From NCBI GenBank assembly GCA_903878285.1, contig CAIRHB010000015.1, forward strand, positions 1-55,863: a stretch of 55,863 bases of DNA, read 5' to 3'. This document shows positions 28,174 to 38,712 of the stretch, in pieces (position 1 is the first letter of the stretch; the number at the start of each line of letters is the position of its first letter). Under the pieces are notes generated by a model. It saw only the letters and a list, made by a program, of their open reading frames with translations, ran no database searches and was not told the DNA's origin. This stretch comes from Candidatus Adlerbacteria bacterium. Lineage in GTDB: Bacteria; Patescibacteriota; Minisyncoccia; Phycocordibacterales; SBAW01. Both the position numbers and the translations under genes were made by a program.

Positions 28174-28192
28174 AATGTAAGTAAGCAAAAAC

Positions 28193-28480
28193 CTATCTCC
28201 CATCCCACGGGTGTTGCGCAGTGTTTCGAATGCGCAGTATCAAAATCGAGTCGGATAACACTTTGTAGAATATGACGAACGGATAGCGGACAAGTGGTGC
28301 GGCACGAACTCCCGCTACCCCAGCAACTTTCTGTGCACTCTCTGGAAAGCGCGACAAACGAAATATGGTATACAAAACCCGACTCTCAACCGAGCGAACT
28401 GTTATATCGCCAAACGCGCGACTATCGACAGCAATCTTTCGGAGATCTTCGACAGCCGACTGTGACCACTCGACACGCAT
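28193..28480 (-). CDS. RelE/ParE family toxin
   Basis: VEWSQSAVEDLRKI ... VRYPFVIFYKVLSDSILILRIRNTAQHP. Confidence 0.85.
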   Translation of the reverse strand: MRVEWSQSAVEDLRKIAVDSRAFGDITVRSVESRVLYTIFRLSRFPESAQKVAGVAGVRAAPLVRYPFVIFYKVLSDSILILRIRNTAQHPWDGR

Positions 28481-28486
28481 AGTTGC

Positions 28487-28702
28487 TTACTGACGGAACG
28501 CTTTGAATGCACTCGCAACAGCGGCAATACTCGCCACACCACTGCGCTCTGCTTCGTGTATTGCGGCAATATCTTCTGGCGTTGCATAGTACACACCCGA
28601 GCGGCGATGCTCGATTTCTGCGGCATACTCGGCCAGCTCGCGTTGGTCAGAATCCGACCAGAGCTCCGCACGAGCAACAATTTCCTTTAGTTTCTCGCTC
28701 AT
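28487..28702 (-). CDS. antitoxin of the RelE/ParE pair
   Basis: Small ORF directly upstream of the toxin; TATACT 6 nt before ATG. Confidence 0.75.
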   Translation of the reverse strand: MSEKLKEIVARAELWSDSDQRELAEYAAEIEHRRSGVYYATPEDIAAIHEAERSGVASIAAVASAFKAFRQ

Positions 28703-28737
28703 ACGCCTAGTATACCATATCGCCACGTTCGAGGTGG

Positions 28738-30996
28738 CTACTTGAGCGTGCCGTTTTGGATTTGGGTGATAATCCCCTGGATCTGCCCCGCGAGAGAAGG
28801 GCTCAGCTGTGCGGCGCGCTGGAGCTCGGTAATCGCGGCAGGCTTGTTGCCCGAGGTGAAGTACGCCGACGCGAGCCCCACATGCGCCTGTGCATCAGTT
28901 GGTGTCTTTGATACGCGCAGCTGCCAGATAGCAATCACGCGAGCATACTGCTTGGTTGTAGTAAACACCTGGAGCAATCGCGCATCATCAACCGTGGTGG
29001 TGCCAAACCCTTGCTGCAAGAGTGCGTCGGCAGCAGCGTTGTCGTTGGCGTAGAACAAGCCTGCCACATAGAGAATGCGCGCGTCGGTGTAGCTGGTGTC
29101 CTCGGTAAATGCTGCTTGCAAGACAGGCAGCGCATCCTTTATATCGCCCGAGTTGAGATAGGACACGCCCTCTTCGAACATAATCTGCTGCTTCTTGGGC
29201 GAGTCGGCGAGCGCCTGCTTGAGCGCATCCTGTGCCTGTGCAGTCTGCCCCGCTGCATCGTAGAACCCGCCCATAAAGAGCTCAAGGCGCGCATCGTGCT
29301 TGCGCTGTGCAAGCAGCGTCTGCCCAGCATCCTGTGCCAAGAGGAACGCGCTCTGCTTGACGGACGGATCAACCGACGACGAGGTGAAAGCGGTGGAGGC
29401 AAACTGGAGCAGCTGCTCGGTCGCCTCCTGGCGGCCCAGCGGCGTCCCTGGCCATGCGGTTGTCCCAAGCACTGAGGCGAACTCGCTCACGTTGAGTTTT
29501 GGATCCTTCGGTGCACCTGTGATACCGCCATTACCGTTCGAGACCGGCGTCTGCGTCATCAGTGCACTCAGCAAGCCCTCGGCGCGAGCAATACCTGGCG
29601 CGTTGAGCGCCCAGCCGCCGACCACCACCACGACCGCAACAATCGGTGCGAGAACGGCAACGAGGTGATCACTGCCCTGCCGAGACAAGAACATCTTGCT
29701 TGGCAGCTTTTTACTCGATAGCCCGTGCGCGAAGGCGAGAATGGTAAAGAAATACACCGAGCTCATCAGGTCATCGAACACGAAGAGATTGTTGAATGTG
29801 TAGCCTGCGAGCAACCCCAACAGCACTGCCTGCTCGGGCACCTCCAGCGCATCGGAGCGGATAATCGCCCACGCAGCAAGCGCAAAGAACGAGATATAGA
29901 GTAGGAACGCCGGCAGCCCTGCCGCAATCAACCAATCGAGAAACTGGTTGTGTGCGCGGTCGAACCACTGCTCCTGCCCATACATCGCTGGGCTGTAGTA
30001 CTTGTTGAAGACGAAGCTAAAGTTCTCCTGCCCCCAGCCGAGCACCGGCTTATCTTTGAACCCCTCATACGCCATGTGCCAGATCTGAAAGCGCGCCATC
30101 GTCGTTGGGTCAGTCAGCGAAATCGACGCAAAGCGATTGAGCGTGTTGTTGTGCGCAACAAACGAGCTGTGGCGCACCGCAAGAAACCCTGCCACGAGTA
30201 CAACCAGCAGCGCGAGGCCGCCGATGGACACTCGGCGCAGGCTGCGCCACTCGCGCCCTGTACCACGCCAGGCAACATACACGCCTGTAATAATCAGACC
30301 GCCGAGGAGGCCGAGCAGCGCGCCGCGCGTCTCGGTATAAAAGAGTGTGACAAACTGCAGCACCAAGGCGATGCCGTAGAGCGCCTGCGCCGTGGTCGAG
30401 CGTCGCTGGCGCACCAACATAAACAGCGTAATAAAGAAGTTGAAGAGCATAAACACCGCGAGGTAGGTCGCGTTGCCAAAGGTGGTGTCGACGCGTGCGC
30501 CGCTCTGCGAGCTAATCGGCAGCTTGCCGGTCAGCTGCAGCAAACCGTAGCAACCCATCACCGCGGAGGAGAAAATCGACACTTGGAACAATCGCTCCCA
30601 CCAACCTTCGGCGGTCACGACCGCGCCAACAATCAGGAAGTAGGCGAAGAGATGCAACACCGTGAGGTAGCCCTCCATGCGCTCGAAGTTGCTCCAAAAA
30701 CTTTTGATCGGGTCAACACTACAAACAGTTGCGACCGCCACCCACGCAACAAACGCGACCACTGCCCAGAAAATGTTTGAAGTGCGCGGGCGATACGTTG
30801 GCTCGCGTACCGCCAGCAGGACATACAGCCCGAGCAGCAGCTCAATCAGGATACGAAAGACAAAATTTTTGCCCGTAATAAAAGGGAAAAACATGTTCGG
30901 CACGAACACGCTGTTGTCGGCGACAATAAACGGAACAAAAAACACCAGAGCCAAACCCGCCAACAGCACCCACCGAAGCCATTTTGTGTATTGCAT
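28738..30996 (-). CDS. O-antigen ligase/polymerase family membrane protein with C-terminal TPR region
   Basis: Many TM helices, GWGQENFSFVFNKYY...RAHNQFLDWLIAAG Wzy_C motif, TPR-like C-terminus. Confidence 0.9.
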   Translation of the reverse strand: MQYTKWLRWVLLAGLALVFFVPFIVADNSVFVPNMFFPFITGKNFVFRILIELLLGLYVLLAVREPTYRPRTSNIFWAVVAFVAWVAVATVCSVDPIKSFWSNFERMEGYLTVLHLFAYFLIVGAVVTAEGWWERLFQVSIFSSAVMGCYGLLQLTGKLPISSQSGARVDTTFGNATYLAVFMLFNFFITLFMLVRQRRSTTAQALYGIALVLQFVTLFYTETRGALLGLLGGLIITGVYVAWRGTGREWRSLRRVSIGGLALLVVLVAGFLAVRHSSFVAHNNTLNRFASISLTDPTTMARFQIWHMAYEGFKDKPVLGWGQENFSFVFNKYYSPAMYGQEQWFDRAHNQFLDWLIAAGLPAFLLYISFFALAAWAIIRSDALEVPEQAVLLGLLAGYTFNNLFVFDDLMSSVYFFTILAFAHGLSSKKLPSKMFLSRQGSDHLVAVLAPIVAVVVVVGGWALNAPGIARAEGLLSALMTQTPVSNGNGGITGAPKDPKLNVSEFASVLGTTAWPGTPLGRQEATEQLLQFASTAFTSSSVDPSVKQSAFLLAQDAGQTLLAQRKHDARLELFMGGFYDAAGQTAQAQDALKQALADSPKKQQIMFEEGVSYLNSGDIKDALPVLQAAFTEDTSYTDARILYVAGLFYANDNAAADALLQQGFGTTTVDDARLLQVFTTTKQYARVIAIWQLRVSKTPTDAQAHVGLASAYFTSGNKPAAITELQRAAQLSPSLAGQIQGIITQIQNGTLK

Positions 30997-31035
30997 AATA
31001 TTTGAAATAGTATGGTATTTTGTACGATAAGGCAA

Positions 31036-31728
31036 ATGAAATATTTCAACACCATGCATACCCTATACCAAATAGTCCGAACAAAGCTAAAATTACTGTT
31101 GCGCCGGGGAGTGAGCAAATCGTACTCGCAGTTTGGTGAAGACATGGTTGTGAAAGCCGCCCTGCGATCAGTTACGAAAGGATTTTATATCGATATCGGT
31201 GCGTTTGATCCTGTTCTCTATTCGAATACATACGCGTTTTATAAAAAAGGCTGGCATGGTTTAGTGATAGATCCGAACAGTACTCTGAAGCCGCTATACG
31301 CACTAGAACGCCCACGCGACACATTTGTACTCGCGGGCGTTGGTAAAGAAAAAGAAACGCGAGAGTACCATCGTTTTAACGACGAGTCGTATAACACATT
31401 CGATACTAACGAGGCGATGCAGTACCTCAAGACAAACAAGAATCTTAAGGAGACGCTTTGTTATCCTGTGAATATTGTGCCACTTTCTCAGATTCTAAAA
31501 GACCATCCTGTGACGAAGATAGATTTTCTAAGTATCGACGCACAAGGTATGGACTTATCAGTGCTCCAATCCCACGATTGGAACATCAAACCGACTGTTA
31601 TCGCTGTTGAGTCTGATTTTAACGCAGAATACATTACCAAGAGCGAAGTCTATATGTATCTTGCCGAAAGAGGGTATACACTTGTGGGAGTTGCGGGGCT
31701 CACATTACTCTTTAAGCTGAAACAATAG
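31036..31728 (+). CDS. FkbM family methyltransferase
   Basis: SYSQFGEDMVV...GFYIDIGAFDPVLYSNTYAFYKKGWHGLVIDPN. Confidence 0.85.
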   Translation: MKYFNTMHTLYQIVRTKLKLLLRRGVSKSYSQFGEDMVVKAALRSVTKGFYIDIGAFDPVLYSNTYAFYKKGWHGLVIDPNSTLKPLYALERPRDTFVLAGVGKEKETREYHRFNDESYNTFDTNEAMQYLKTNKNLKETLCYPVNIVPLSQILKDHPVTKIDFLSIDAQGMDLSVLQSHDWNIKPTVIAVESDFNAEYITKSEVYMYLAERGYTLVGVAGLTLLFKLKQ

Positions 31729-31787
31729 GCATATGAGAGCGAGCGTAACCTAGGCAAATATGCCGACGTTCTATACTATATAGCAAT

Positions 31788-33065
31788 ATGCATTCCCTTC
31801 GGCGAGCATTCTCGCGCGCGATTCGCTGGAGCGAGCAGTACATCAAGACTGACATGCGGTATGTCGCCTCGGGTGTATGGCTGTCGTTTGTCGGGCAAAC
31901 AGCGGTCTCGTTGTCGGGCCTCGCACTGTCGCTGGTACTCAGCCGGTATCTAACGCAGAACGCATACGGCGATTATAAATATATCCTTTCGCTCGTGGGG
32001 CTCCTATCGACCATCACGCTTACAGGGTTGGGCACAGCAGTGTTCCAATCAACTGCACGCGGCTACGACGGTGCCCTGCGCGAAGGATTTTGGCTAAACC
32101 TCCGCTGGAGCGTGCTCGCAATGCTCGGGGCAGCAGTGCTTGCAATCTATTATTTTATCATCGGCAACAACATGCTCGGGATTGGTGTGCTCATTGGCGG
32201 CGCATGTTCGCCACTGCTTGTAAGTGCAAACCTATTCACCTCGTTTCTCTCTGGCAAAAAGGCATTTGGGAAGCAGACGCTCTACGTTGCCATTATTGGC
32301 ACACCAATCACCGCAGCAGTACTCGCACTCACCGCACTCTGCTTTCCTAACCCAATCGCGATGGTCGTCGCCTACTTTGCCTCCAACACACTCCTGTGTC
32401 TCGCGTTTTACTATCGCACCCGCGCACTCTACCGTCCAGACGACACCAAGACCGACCCCGAGATGCGCACCTACAGCAAGCACTTGAGCGCGATGGGCAT
32501 ACTCGGCGGCATTGCAGGGAATATTGATCAAGTATTGCTCTTTCACTATGTCGGCGCACCAGCACTCGCGGTGTACAACTTTGCCACTGGCATACTTGAT
32601 CAAACAAAAGGACCGTTAAAGATGCTCGACTCCATGACACAGGCGCGTTTTGCCAATCGCACCACATCCGACATCGCCTCCAATATGCGAACCAAAATGC
32701 TGTGGCTATTCTTCTCTAGCCTCACGGCTGCTCTGTGCTACATCATTGCTGCGCCATACATATATGAGATTCTCTTTCCAAACTATCTCGCTGCTATTCC
32801 CTACTCACGACTGTACGCGCTGTCACTACTCAGCCTTGCCGCTGCTCCTGCCAGCTCCTACTTGATCGCGAAGAAACGAGTTTCGGAGCAGTACATCACC
32901 ACGCTGGTGGGTTCGGCCATACAGATTCTCTGCATGGCTATCGGCGTTATTTGGTGGGGATTATGGGGGCTCATCATCGCGCGTATCGCCATCCGGTTAC
33001 TTGGAGGATACACCACCTATGCGCTCTATGTGATTTCCGCGAAGCACCACGTGGGTGTAGATTAA
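31788..33065 (+). CDS. oligosaccharide flippase (Wzx-like)
   Basis: Multi-TM, GLALSLVLSRYLTQNAYGDYKYILSLVGLLS typical polysaccharide-flippase start. Confidence 0.88.
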   Translation: MHSLRRAFSRAIRWSEQYIKTDMRYVASGVWLSFVGQTAVSLSGLALSLVLSRYLTQNAYGDYKYILSLVGLLSTITLTGLGTAVFQSTARGYDGALREGFWLNLRWSVLAMLGAAVLAIYYFIIGNNMLGIGVLIGGACSPLLVSANLFTSFLSGKKAFGKQTLYVAIIGTPITAAVLALTALCFPNPIAMVVAYFASNTLLCLAFYYRTRALYRPDDTKTDPEMRTYSKHLSAMGILGGIAGNIDQVLLFHYVGAPALAVYNFATGILDQTKGPLKMLDSMTQARFANRTTSDIASNMRTKMLWLFFSSLTAALCYIIAAPYIYEILFPNYLAAIPYSRLYALSLLSLAAAPASSYLIAKKRVSEQYITTLVGSAIQILCMAIGVIWWGLWGLIIARIAIRLLGGYTTYALYVISAKHHVGVD

Positions 33066-33088
33066 GGCATCTCTCAAAACACAGCGGT

Positions 33089-34018
33089 ATGACACAGCAA
33101 CGACACGCAATCCTTGGAACAATCAAACACTACCAGTGGTGGCAGCTGGAGCCGTTTCTCACCACACTCGCCGCGACCACATACCAGGGTGCTATTATCT
33201 TCTTTTACGATCATACTGACGCAGCAACACTGCGCTTCCTGCGCGAGCGTGGCGTGCACTGTGTACCATTCTCCGAGACAGATGCCGCGTATGCGAATTA
33301 CAATTTTATGTGTCTGCGTTTTTTCTTGTATCACCTCTTTCTTGAAAAACATCCCAACGTATATGATCAAATATTTCTGACCGATGTTCGTGACGTGATC
33401 TTCCAGGGCGACCCGTTTTCGTTCACAGTCCGCGGAGTGGAGTGTTTTACCGAGTGCGAAGACATACCGCTCTCGCGCCCGAGCGCCAACCGCCGCTGGG
33501 TAGAGGAGAGTTTTGGCAGCGAGGCAATCGCACACTTTGGCGACAAACCCGTTGTCTGCGCTGGCACCATCCTCGGCACCGAACCGGCATTACGCGAATA
33601 CTTGCGTGTATTCAATGATACGTTACTGGCACAGCCACAGCCGCGCGTGGTCAACGACCAAGGGCTGCACAACTACATCATCTACACCAATCGCGTGCCG
33701 AATGTAACCATCCACGGCAACACTGGGCCCGTACTCACGCTCGGGTTGGAGGATGTGGTGCTCTCTATAGATGGCACTTTCCGGAATGCCGCAGGAGATA
33801 CCCCGCTCGTTGTGCATCAGTACGACCGGCACTACGCACTCGCGAAGCGCTACTGGGGTTGGCGGCTGCGCCTCCTACATCACTGGGACACCTGGCTCGA
33901 CCCGAGGGCTGCGGCACGAGGGCTGCGGTACCGCGCTGCTGTGTATGTGCGACATGCTTTCCCTACACTATACGCTGGTATACGGCGAGTGTTTCGTGGG
34001 CGGCCTGCTGCCAACTAA
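33089..34018 (+). CDS. glycosyltransferase-like protein
   Basis: YDQIFLTDVRDVIFQGDPF DxD-like motif; locus context. Confidence 0.65.
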   Translation: MTQQRHAILGTIKHYQWWQLEPFLTTLAATTYQGAIIFFYDHTDAATLRFLRERGVHCVPFSETDAAYANYNFMCLRFFLYHLFLEKHPNVYDQIFLTDVRDVIFQGDPFSFTVRGVECFTECEDIPLSRPSANRRWVEESFGSEAIAHFGDKPVVCAGTILGTEPALREYLRVFNDTLLAQPQPRVVNDQGLHNYIIYTNRVPNVTIHGNTGPVLTLGLEDVVLSIDGTFRNAAGDTPLVVHQYDRHYALAKRYWGWRLRLLHHWDTWLDPRAAARGLRYRAAVYVRHAFPTLYAGIRRVFRGRPAAN

Positions 34019-35099
34019 AGCGGGCAGCCTGTGGCAACGCCTCGGCAGCAAGTCTTGAGCGCAGTGCAGCATCGCCGAGCACTCGACGCAATACTTCGGC
34101 AAGCGCAGTAACGCTGTGCGGATCAAAGACCATGCCCGCGTTTCCTGCCACCTCCGGCAGCGAACTGGAATCGGCTACCACAACAGGCGCGCCACAGGCA
34201 AGCGCCTCCAACACTGGCAGACCAAACCCTTCCAGCAGCGACGGGTACACCACGCACCATGCGCCGCTATACAACTTGCGCAACATATCGGTGTCCACAT
34301 ACCCAAGCATACTGACACGATTAGCGAGACCACTATCATTGATACTGCTCACGATTCGTTGCCGCTCGAATGCATTACGTGCTCTACCTACAATCACTAG
34401 TTGCACATCAGGAAAAGAGTTCGCTATTGCGCCGAACGCAGCTATCAGTGTGGGTATATTTTTACGCGGCTGTATCTCACCAACACACAGCACATAGCGA
34501 CCGGCACCAACAAGCGCAGCAACGGCAGCACTACCAGTGTCGGGGAAAAAGTCGGCAGACGCGCCCTCGTACACCACGGTAATCTTTGCAGGATCAACAC
34601 CGAGTCGGCGCACCACATCATCCTTGGTATACCAAGAGACAGCAATGATCGCATCAGCTGCCACGATTGCGGGCAGCTTCTGTTCGAACAAGCGCCGAGA
34701 CCCCTCCTTTATCCACATAGGATTATGCAGCGGCGCCAAGTCGTGCACGGTGACGACCGTCTTACTTGCGACAGCGGTCATGTTGAGCGGATTCGTAAAA
34801 TGCACGAGGTCGAGTCGATGCAACCGCGCTGCGATACGCACTGACGCATCGTTTATGTCGCCAAGACGCGACACGGGCAGCAGCGTACGCAACAAGTGTG
34901 TGCGAACTTCGTGCCAATTACGAGCACCCTTAAGCGATGGGAACTGCGTCCTGCCAATCTCGTGCAGATAAGAAAACAGGTAGAAACAGTCTTGGGAATC
35001 AGCACGGATAAGCTGCTCGATGAGATTCCGCGCGTACGTACTAATCCCGCCCGCACCAACCGCCTCGACTGCATCAATGCCGACTCGTAACCGACTCAT
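33963..35099 (-). CDS. glycosyltransferase family 4 protein
   Basis: VGIDAVEAVGAGGISTYARNL, GEIQPRKNIPTLI, PSLLEGFGLPVLEALACGAPVV. Confidence 0.93.
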   Translation of the reverse strand: MSRLRVGIDAVEAVGAGGISTYARNLIEQLIRADSQDCFYLFSYLHEIGRTQFPSLKGARNWHEVRTHLLRTLLPVSRLGDINDASVRIAARLHRLDLVHFTNPLNMTAVASKTVVTVHDLAPLHNPMWIKEGSRRLFEQKLPAIVAADAIIAVSWYTKDDVVRRLGVDPAKITVVYEGASADFFPDTGSAAVAALVGAGRYVLCVGEIQPRKNIPTLIAAFGAIANSFPDVQLVIVGRARNAFERQRIVSSINDSGLANRVSMLGYVDTDMLRKLYSGAWCVVYPSLLEGFGLPVLEALACGAPVVVADSSSLPEVAGNAGMVFDPHSVTALAEVLRRVLGDAALRSRLAAEALPQAARFSWQQAAHETLAVYQRIV

Positions 35100-35872
35100 A
35101 TGCGCTCTGCAAGATAATTTGTTGCTCTGAGTACTTCTAGATCGTCGAAATATCCTCTGATTTCGTATAGTCCGCCTGGCAGAATGCGATAGATGCGATA
35201 CGAATCCTTGAGCAGATACCAAAAATCTTGGAAAAATGTCCGCGCATCGACGTTGGCACAACCAAATTCAAACTGGATAAAATGTATCCGTTTCTCTTTG
35301 AGCAGCGCAGCGGCACCCTGCAAACAGACGAGCTCTCCTCCCTCGGTATCTATCTTGAGAAAATCAATGTCTGTAATATGCTGCGCCTCACAAAACGCAT
35401 CAATCGTGCGCAGTTCGATTGTCTCTTGATGGCTGGTGATTTTATTCTTGAGATACTTGCGATCATAGATACTCGAGAGACCATTATTTTCTGGACTATA
35501 AAAAATAGTACTCTTCCCTGCCACATTCGAGAACCCGAAATTATATCGATGCACTGGTGCGTGCGCGATACGTTGATTTTCTTCGAGACGTCGAAATGTC
35601 TCTGGCACTGGCTCGAACGCGTACACCACTGCCGACGGCATCACGCGAAGCACCTCTTCGGTATACCCACCAACATTCGCCCCAACGTCAAACACTACCG
35701 CAGCACGGGTGCCTATCTGTGCAGCAATATATTTGAGTGCTCCGAGTTCGCCGCTCGCATGATAATCGCCATCCACACCAATACCCATACCGCGCAATAG
35801 TATGCGATCGGCGCGACGCATCGCGGCTTGTACTGGTCGCAACGCGAGCAGACGAGACATAGGATTGTCCAT
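35096..35872 (-). CDS. FkbM family methyltransferase
   Basis: VVFDVGANVGGYTEEVL, YAFEPVPETFRRL, IDFLKIDTEGGE. Confidence 0.92.
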   Translation of the reverse strand: MDNPMSRLLALRPVQAAMRRADRILLRGMGIGVDGDYHASGELGALKYIAAQIGTRAAVVFDVGANVGGYTEEVLRVMPSAVVYAFEPVPETFRRLEENQRIAHAPVHRYNFGFSNVAGKSTIFYSPENNGLSSIYDRKYLKNKITSHQETIELRTIDAFCEAQHITDIDFLKIDTEGGELVCLQGAAALLKEKRIHFIQFEFGCANVDARTFFQDFWYLLKDSYRIYRILPGGLYEIRGYFDDLEVLRATNYLAERI

Positions 35873-35925
35873 GGAGAAAGTGTACGCTTTTTTTTGTATC
35901 ACAGCAATGCTACACTCTACACATC

Positions 35926-36762
35926 ATGCAGACTACTGCGCCCACCATATCTTCTTGCACCATCGTGAAAAACGAGGAGCACAACATAGACGGGCTCCTC
36001 GACACACTGAGCGCGTTTGCAGACGAGATTATCATCGTTGACACTGGGTCGGAAGATACCACGGTCGAAATGATTACTCGGCGCATGCAGAGCTCGCCAG
36101 TGCCGATTATCCTATCCAGCTTTGTCGAGTCGCCCTTCCACTACGGCCGCGCTAAAAACGCAGCGGTGCGCCTTGCTACCAAAGAGTACATTGTGATGGT
36201 CGATGCCGACTTTCGCCTCGAGGGGGGGTTTGCCGATGGACTGCGTCCGTTCCTCGCAGCAGAGAAGCCAATAATCGCCAGCTATCGCATCATCGACGAG
36301 TACGTTCCCTCGTTGATACTGACTGACCATCCGTTTATCTGGAAGCGTAGCAGCGGTCTCCACTACTATGAAGACGATCGCGGGCGTGTCCATGAGAAAC
36401 TTGTTATGCATGCCGACCTGCCGCTTGCGCACTTTGCGGGAGCAATGATCCACTGCCAACGAGACAAACACTCGCTGGTGAATCCGCAACGCATACTGTT
36501 TCAACTCAAGTTGGATATCGACCGCCAACCAAAAACAGCTTCTCTCGCGTGGCATATACTGCGCGGCATACACGGCGCATGGTATAAGTTTTATCAGTAC
36601 TACATCATCAAGGGTACGCGGCATTCGGGATACGCTGGATTTAAATACGCTACAATTGTTGGACTTAACGAGTTTCTCAAGCAGTTGTTTATCGGACTCA
36701 AGGCAACGCCAGAGTCAATAAAAAAACTTGATGCGAGGTCACCAATTCATACCGCTCGGTGA
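35926..36762 (+). CDS. glycosyltransferase family 2 protein
   Basis: SSCTIVKNEEHNIDGLLDTLSAFADEIIIVDTGSEDTT. Confidence 0.92.
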   Translation: MQTTAPTISSCTIVKNEEHNIDGLLDTLSAFADEIIIVDTGSEDTTVEMITRRMQSSPVPIILSSFVESPFHYGRAKNAAVRLATKEYIVMVDADFRLEGGFADGLRPFLAAEKPIIASYRIIDEYVPSLILTDHPFIWKRSSGLHYYEDDRGRVHEKLVMHADLPLAHFAGAMIHCQRDKHSLVNPQRILFQLKLDIDRQPKTASLAWHILRGIHGAWYKFYQYYIIKGTRHSGYAGFKYATIVGLNEFLKQLFIGLKATPESIKKLDARSPIHTAR

Positions 36763-36771
36763 CTCACTCGT

Positions 36772-37590
36772 ATGCGATCATATGCACATATGGCTCGATG
36801 GGAAAAACTGTGGATGCGCATGATGCTGTTTAAAAATTGGTATCTTTTTGTCTTCCCCGGTACACGGATACTTAGCGAGCGCCCGCGTATAGCGCGACTG
36901 CGCAACGGTACAGTGTTTCGTATGGGCGGCACCAACTCGACTACCTACCGCGTCATGGTCGACATTCTTTGGAATGACGAGTACCGGCTTGGCGCCATTC
37001 GCGATCCGCGCTGCATTGTCGACTTGGGAGCGAACGTAGGTGTGTTTGCTCTTACGGTCGCGAAACGATTCCCCAACGCTCACATCTACGCGGTCGAACC
37101 AGTACCAGAGACGTTTGCCCAACTCGTCGAAAACATCCGACTCAGTGGCGTTACCAACGTCACTCCGCTACAAAACGCGGTGGCGCATACCTACGGCACA
37201 AGAACACTCTACCTCGGAGAGTCCTCGGTCGAGCATACCTTGTTCCCTTCGCTGCTTGGAGACCATGGCAACCCGAGCCACCATATCACCGTGGAGACGC
37301 TGCCGCTTTCACATTTTGGCACATGCGATGTCCTTAAGGTCGACGTAGAAGGTGCTGAGTACGAATTATTTGAGGATACAATCCCCGACTGCGACTACCT
37401 GATGATGGATGTGCATCGAATTGAAGGGACAGCAATGAATGCATTTCTGCAGCGTTTCGAGAAGCAGTATCATATCGACCCACAACCAGAGGATATAGCC
37501 CAGGACGCAACCAACGCAGAGTTCCGCTTTACCAAAAAAGCGCCCGAACCTACTACTGACGAATCACTCCCTCGGCACGACATGCAGTAG
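36772..37590 (+). CDS. FkbM family methyltransferase
   Basis: IVDLGANVGVFALTVAKRFPNAHIYAVEPVPETF, DVLKVDVEGAEYELF. Confidence 0.92.
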   Translation: MRSYAHMARWEKLWMRMMLFKNWYLFVFPGTRILSERPRIARLRNGTVFRMGGTNSTTYRVMVDILWNDEYRLGAIRDPRCIVDLGANVGVFALTVAKRFPNAHIYAVEPVPETFAQLVENIRLSGVTNVTPLQNAVAHTYGTRTLYLGESSVEHTLFPSLLGDHGNPSHHITVETLPLSHFGTCDVLKVDVEGAEYELFEDTIPDCDYLMMDVHRIEGTAMNAFLQRFEKQYHIDPQPEDIAQDATNAEFRFTKKAPEPTTDESLPRHDMQ

Positions 37591-38712
37591 CATCACGTCT
37601 ATTGCCGCCACAACCTCCGCGACCGTGGTCGCTGCTGCTTGGCGGTGCACTTCGGCAGCATCGTGTATACGGCTGTTGAGCGCATGCATGGCGGGGGCAT
37701 CCCGTGGTGGCGCGATGACGATGTGGCGCGGTGGATTATTTGGTGGCTGATCCCGCTCGCTCACAGGACCTACAATATCGATGGTTGGTACGCCGAGCGC
37801 TTCGGCGATATACAATGGACCTGTGTCGCCACTTATAAACAATCGCGCCCGTGCGATAAGTGCCTTGAGCTCGTCCAGCGATGTCTGCTCGCAGAAGTTG
37901 TACACGCGCGGTGACGACACATGAGCAAACATCTCCGCAACTTCCTCTTTGTCTGCAGTAGCACCAACAACAACCACTGGCATCCGTCGTGCCACATACT
38001 CAGCAACTCGTGCAAACCGCTCCGGCGGCCAACGCTTAATTTTATTACCTGCAGAAGGCGCGATGATGGCGAACGCCGTTTTGTTGGACACAGCACTCGG
38101 CAGTATCGCCACAGCACGCAACTTCTCGACAACACGCGCTGCTGCTGCGTCGGTGTAGAAGACCTGCTTGCGTGTGTCGCTCGTGTTGATGCCAATCGGC
38201 TCGAGCAGACGCAGATACTCACGCGGCGTATACGACCCGAACGTGTATGACACCACGTTCGCGAGAAGGCGCAGCAGTCGATACGCTTTGGCGTCGGTCG
38301 GACATACGCCACCAACAATGCGTGGCGCGACAATATGTGGCACGCCCGCGAGGTACAGCGCTGCAAGACCAGATGCGTTTGGATTCGTCACGCAGGCGAA
38401 ATCAAGGGCACACGCATGCAGCCGATGTGCCATCTGGATACTACTCCCCTCCCATGCGACATACTCATCGACGTGTGGATTCCCCGCGAGCACGCCGCGG
38501 TTTGCTGCAGTGCCGACAACCACAAGACGCGCTGCGGGGTAGCGTATTTTTATTGCTCGGAAGAGCGGTGTTGTGCACACCATATCACCGAGCTGTGCTA
38601 CTTGCACCACGCAGACTGTCTTCGGCTGCGCAACGAGCCGAGTAGCGCGACCATGCACGAGTGCATACGCAGCGCAGCGCATAAGTACCCAGCATTGGTA
38701 GAGGATGTCTTT
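37564..38712 (-). CDS. glycosyltransferase family 9 (heptosyltransferase-like)
   Basis: VVQVAQLGDMVCTTPLFRAIKIRYP, FISGDTGPLYIAEALGVPTIDIVGP. Confidence 0.92.
   Translation of the reverse strand, partial: KDILYQCWVLMRCAAYALVHGRATRLVAQPKTVCVVQVAQLGDMVCTTPLFRAIKIRYPAARLVVVGTAANRGVLAGNPHVDEYVAWEGSSIQMAHRLHACALDFACVTNPNASGLAALYLAGVPHIVAPRIVGGVCPTDAKAYRLLRLLANVVSYTFGSYTPREYLRLLEPIGINTSDTRKQVFYTDAAAARVVEKLRAVAILPSAVSNKTAFAIIAPSAGNKIKRWPPERFARVAEYVARRMPVVVVGATADKEEVAEMFAHVSSPRVYNFCEQTSLDELKALIARARLFISGDTGPLYIAEALGVPTIDIVGPVSERDQPPNNPPRHIVIAPPRDAPAMHALNSRIHDAAEVHRQAAATTVAEVVAAIDVMLLHVVPRE

Noticed and set aside
33963-34018. Overlap of convergent genes as evidence of a frameshift
   Set aside because: Both proteins have intact family motifs to near their ends; short convergent overlap is ordinary in compact genomes.
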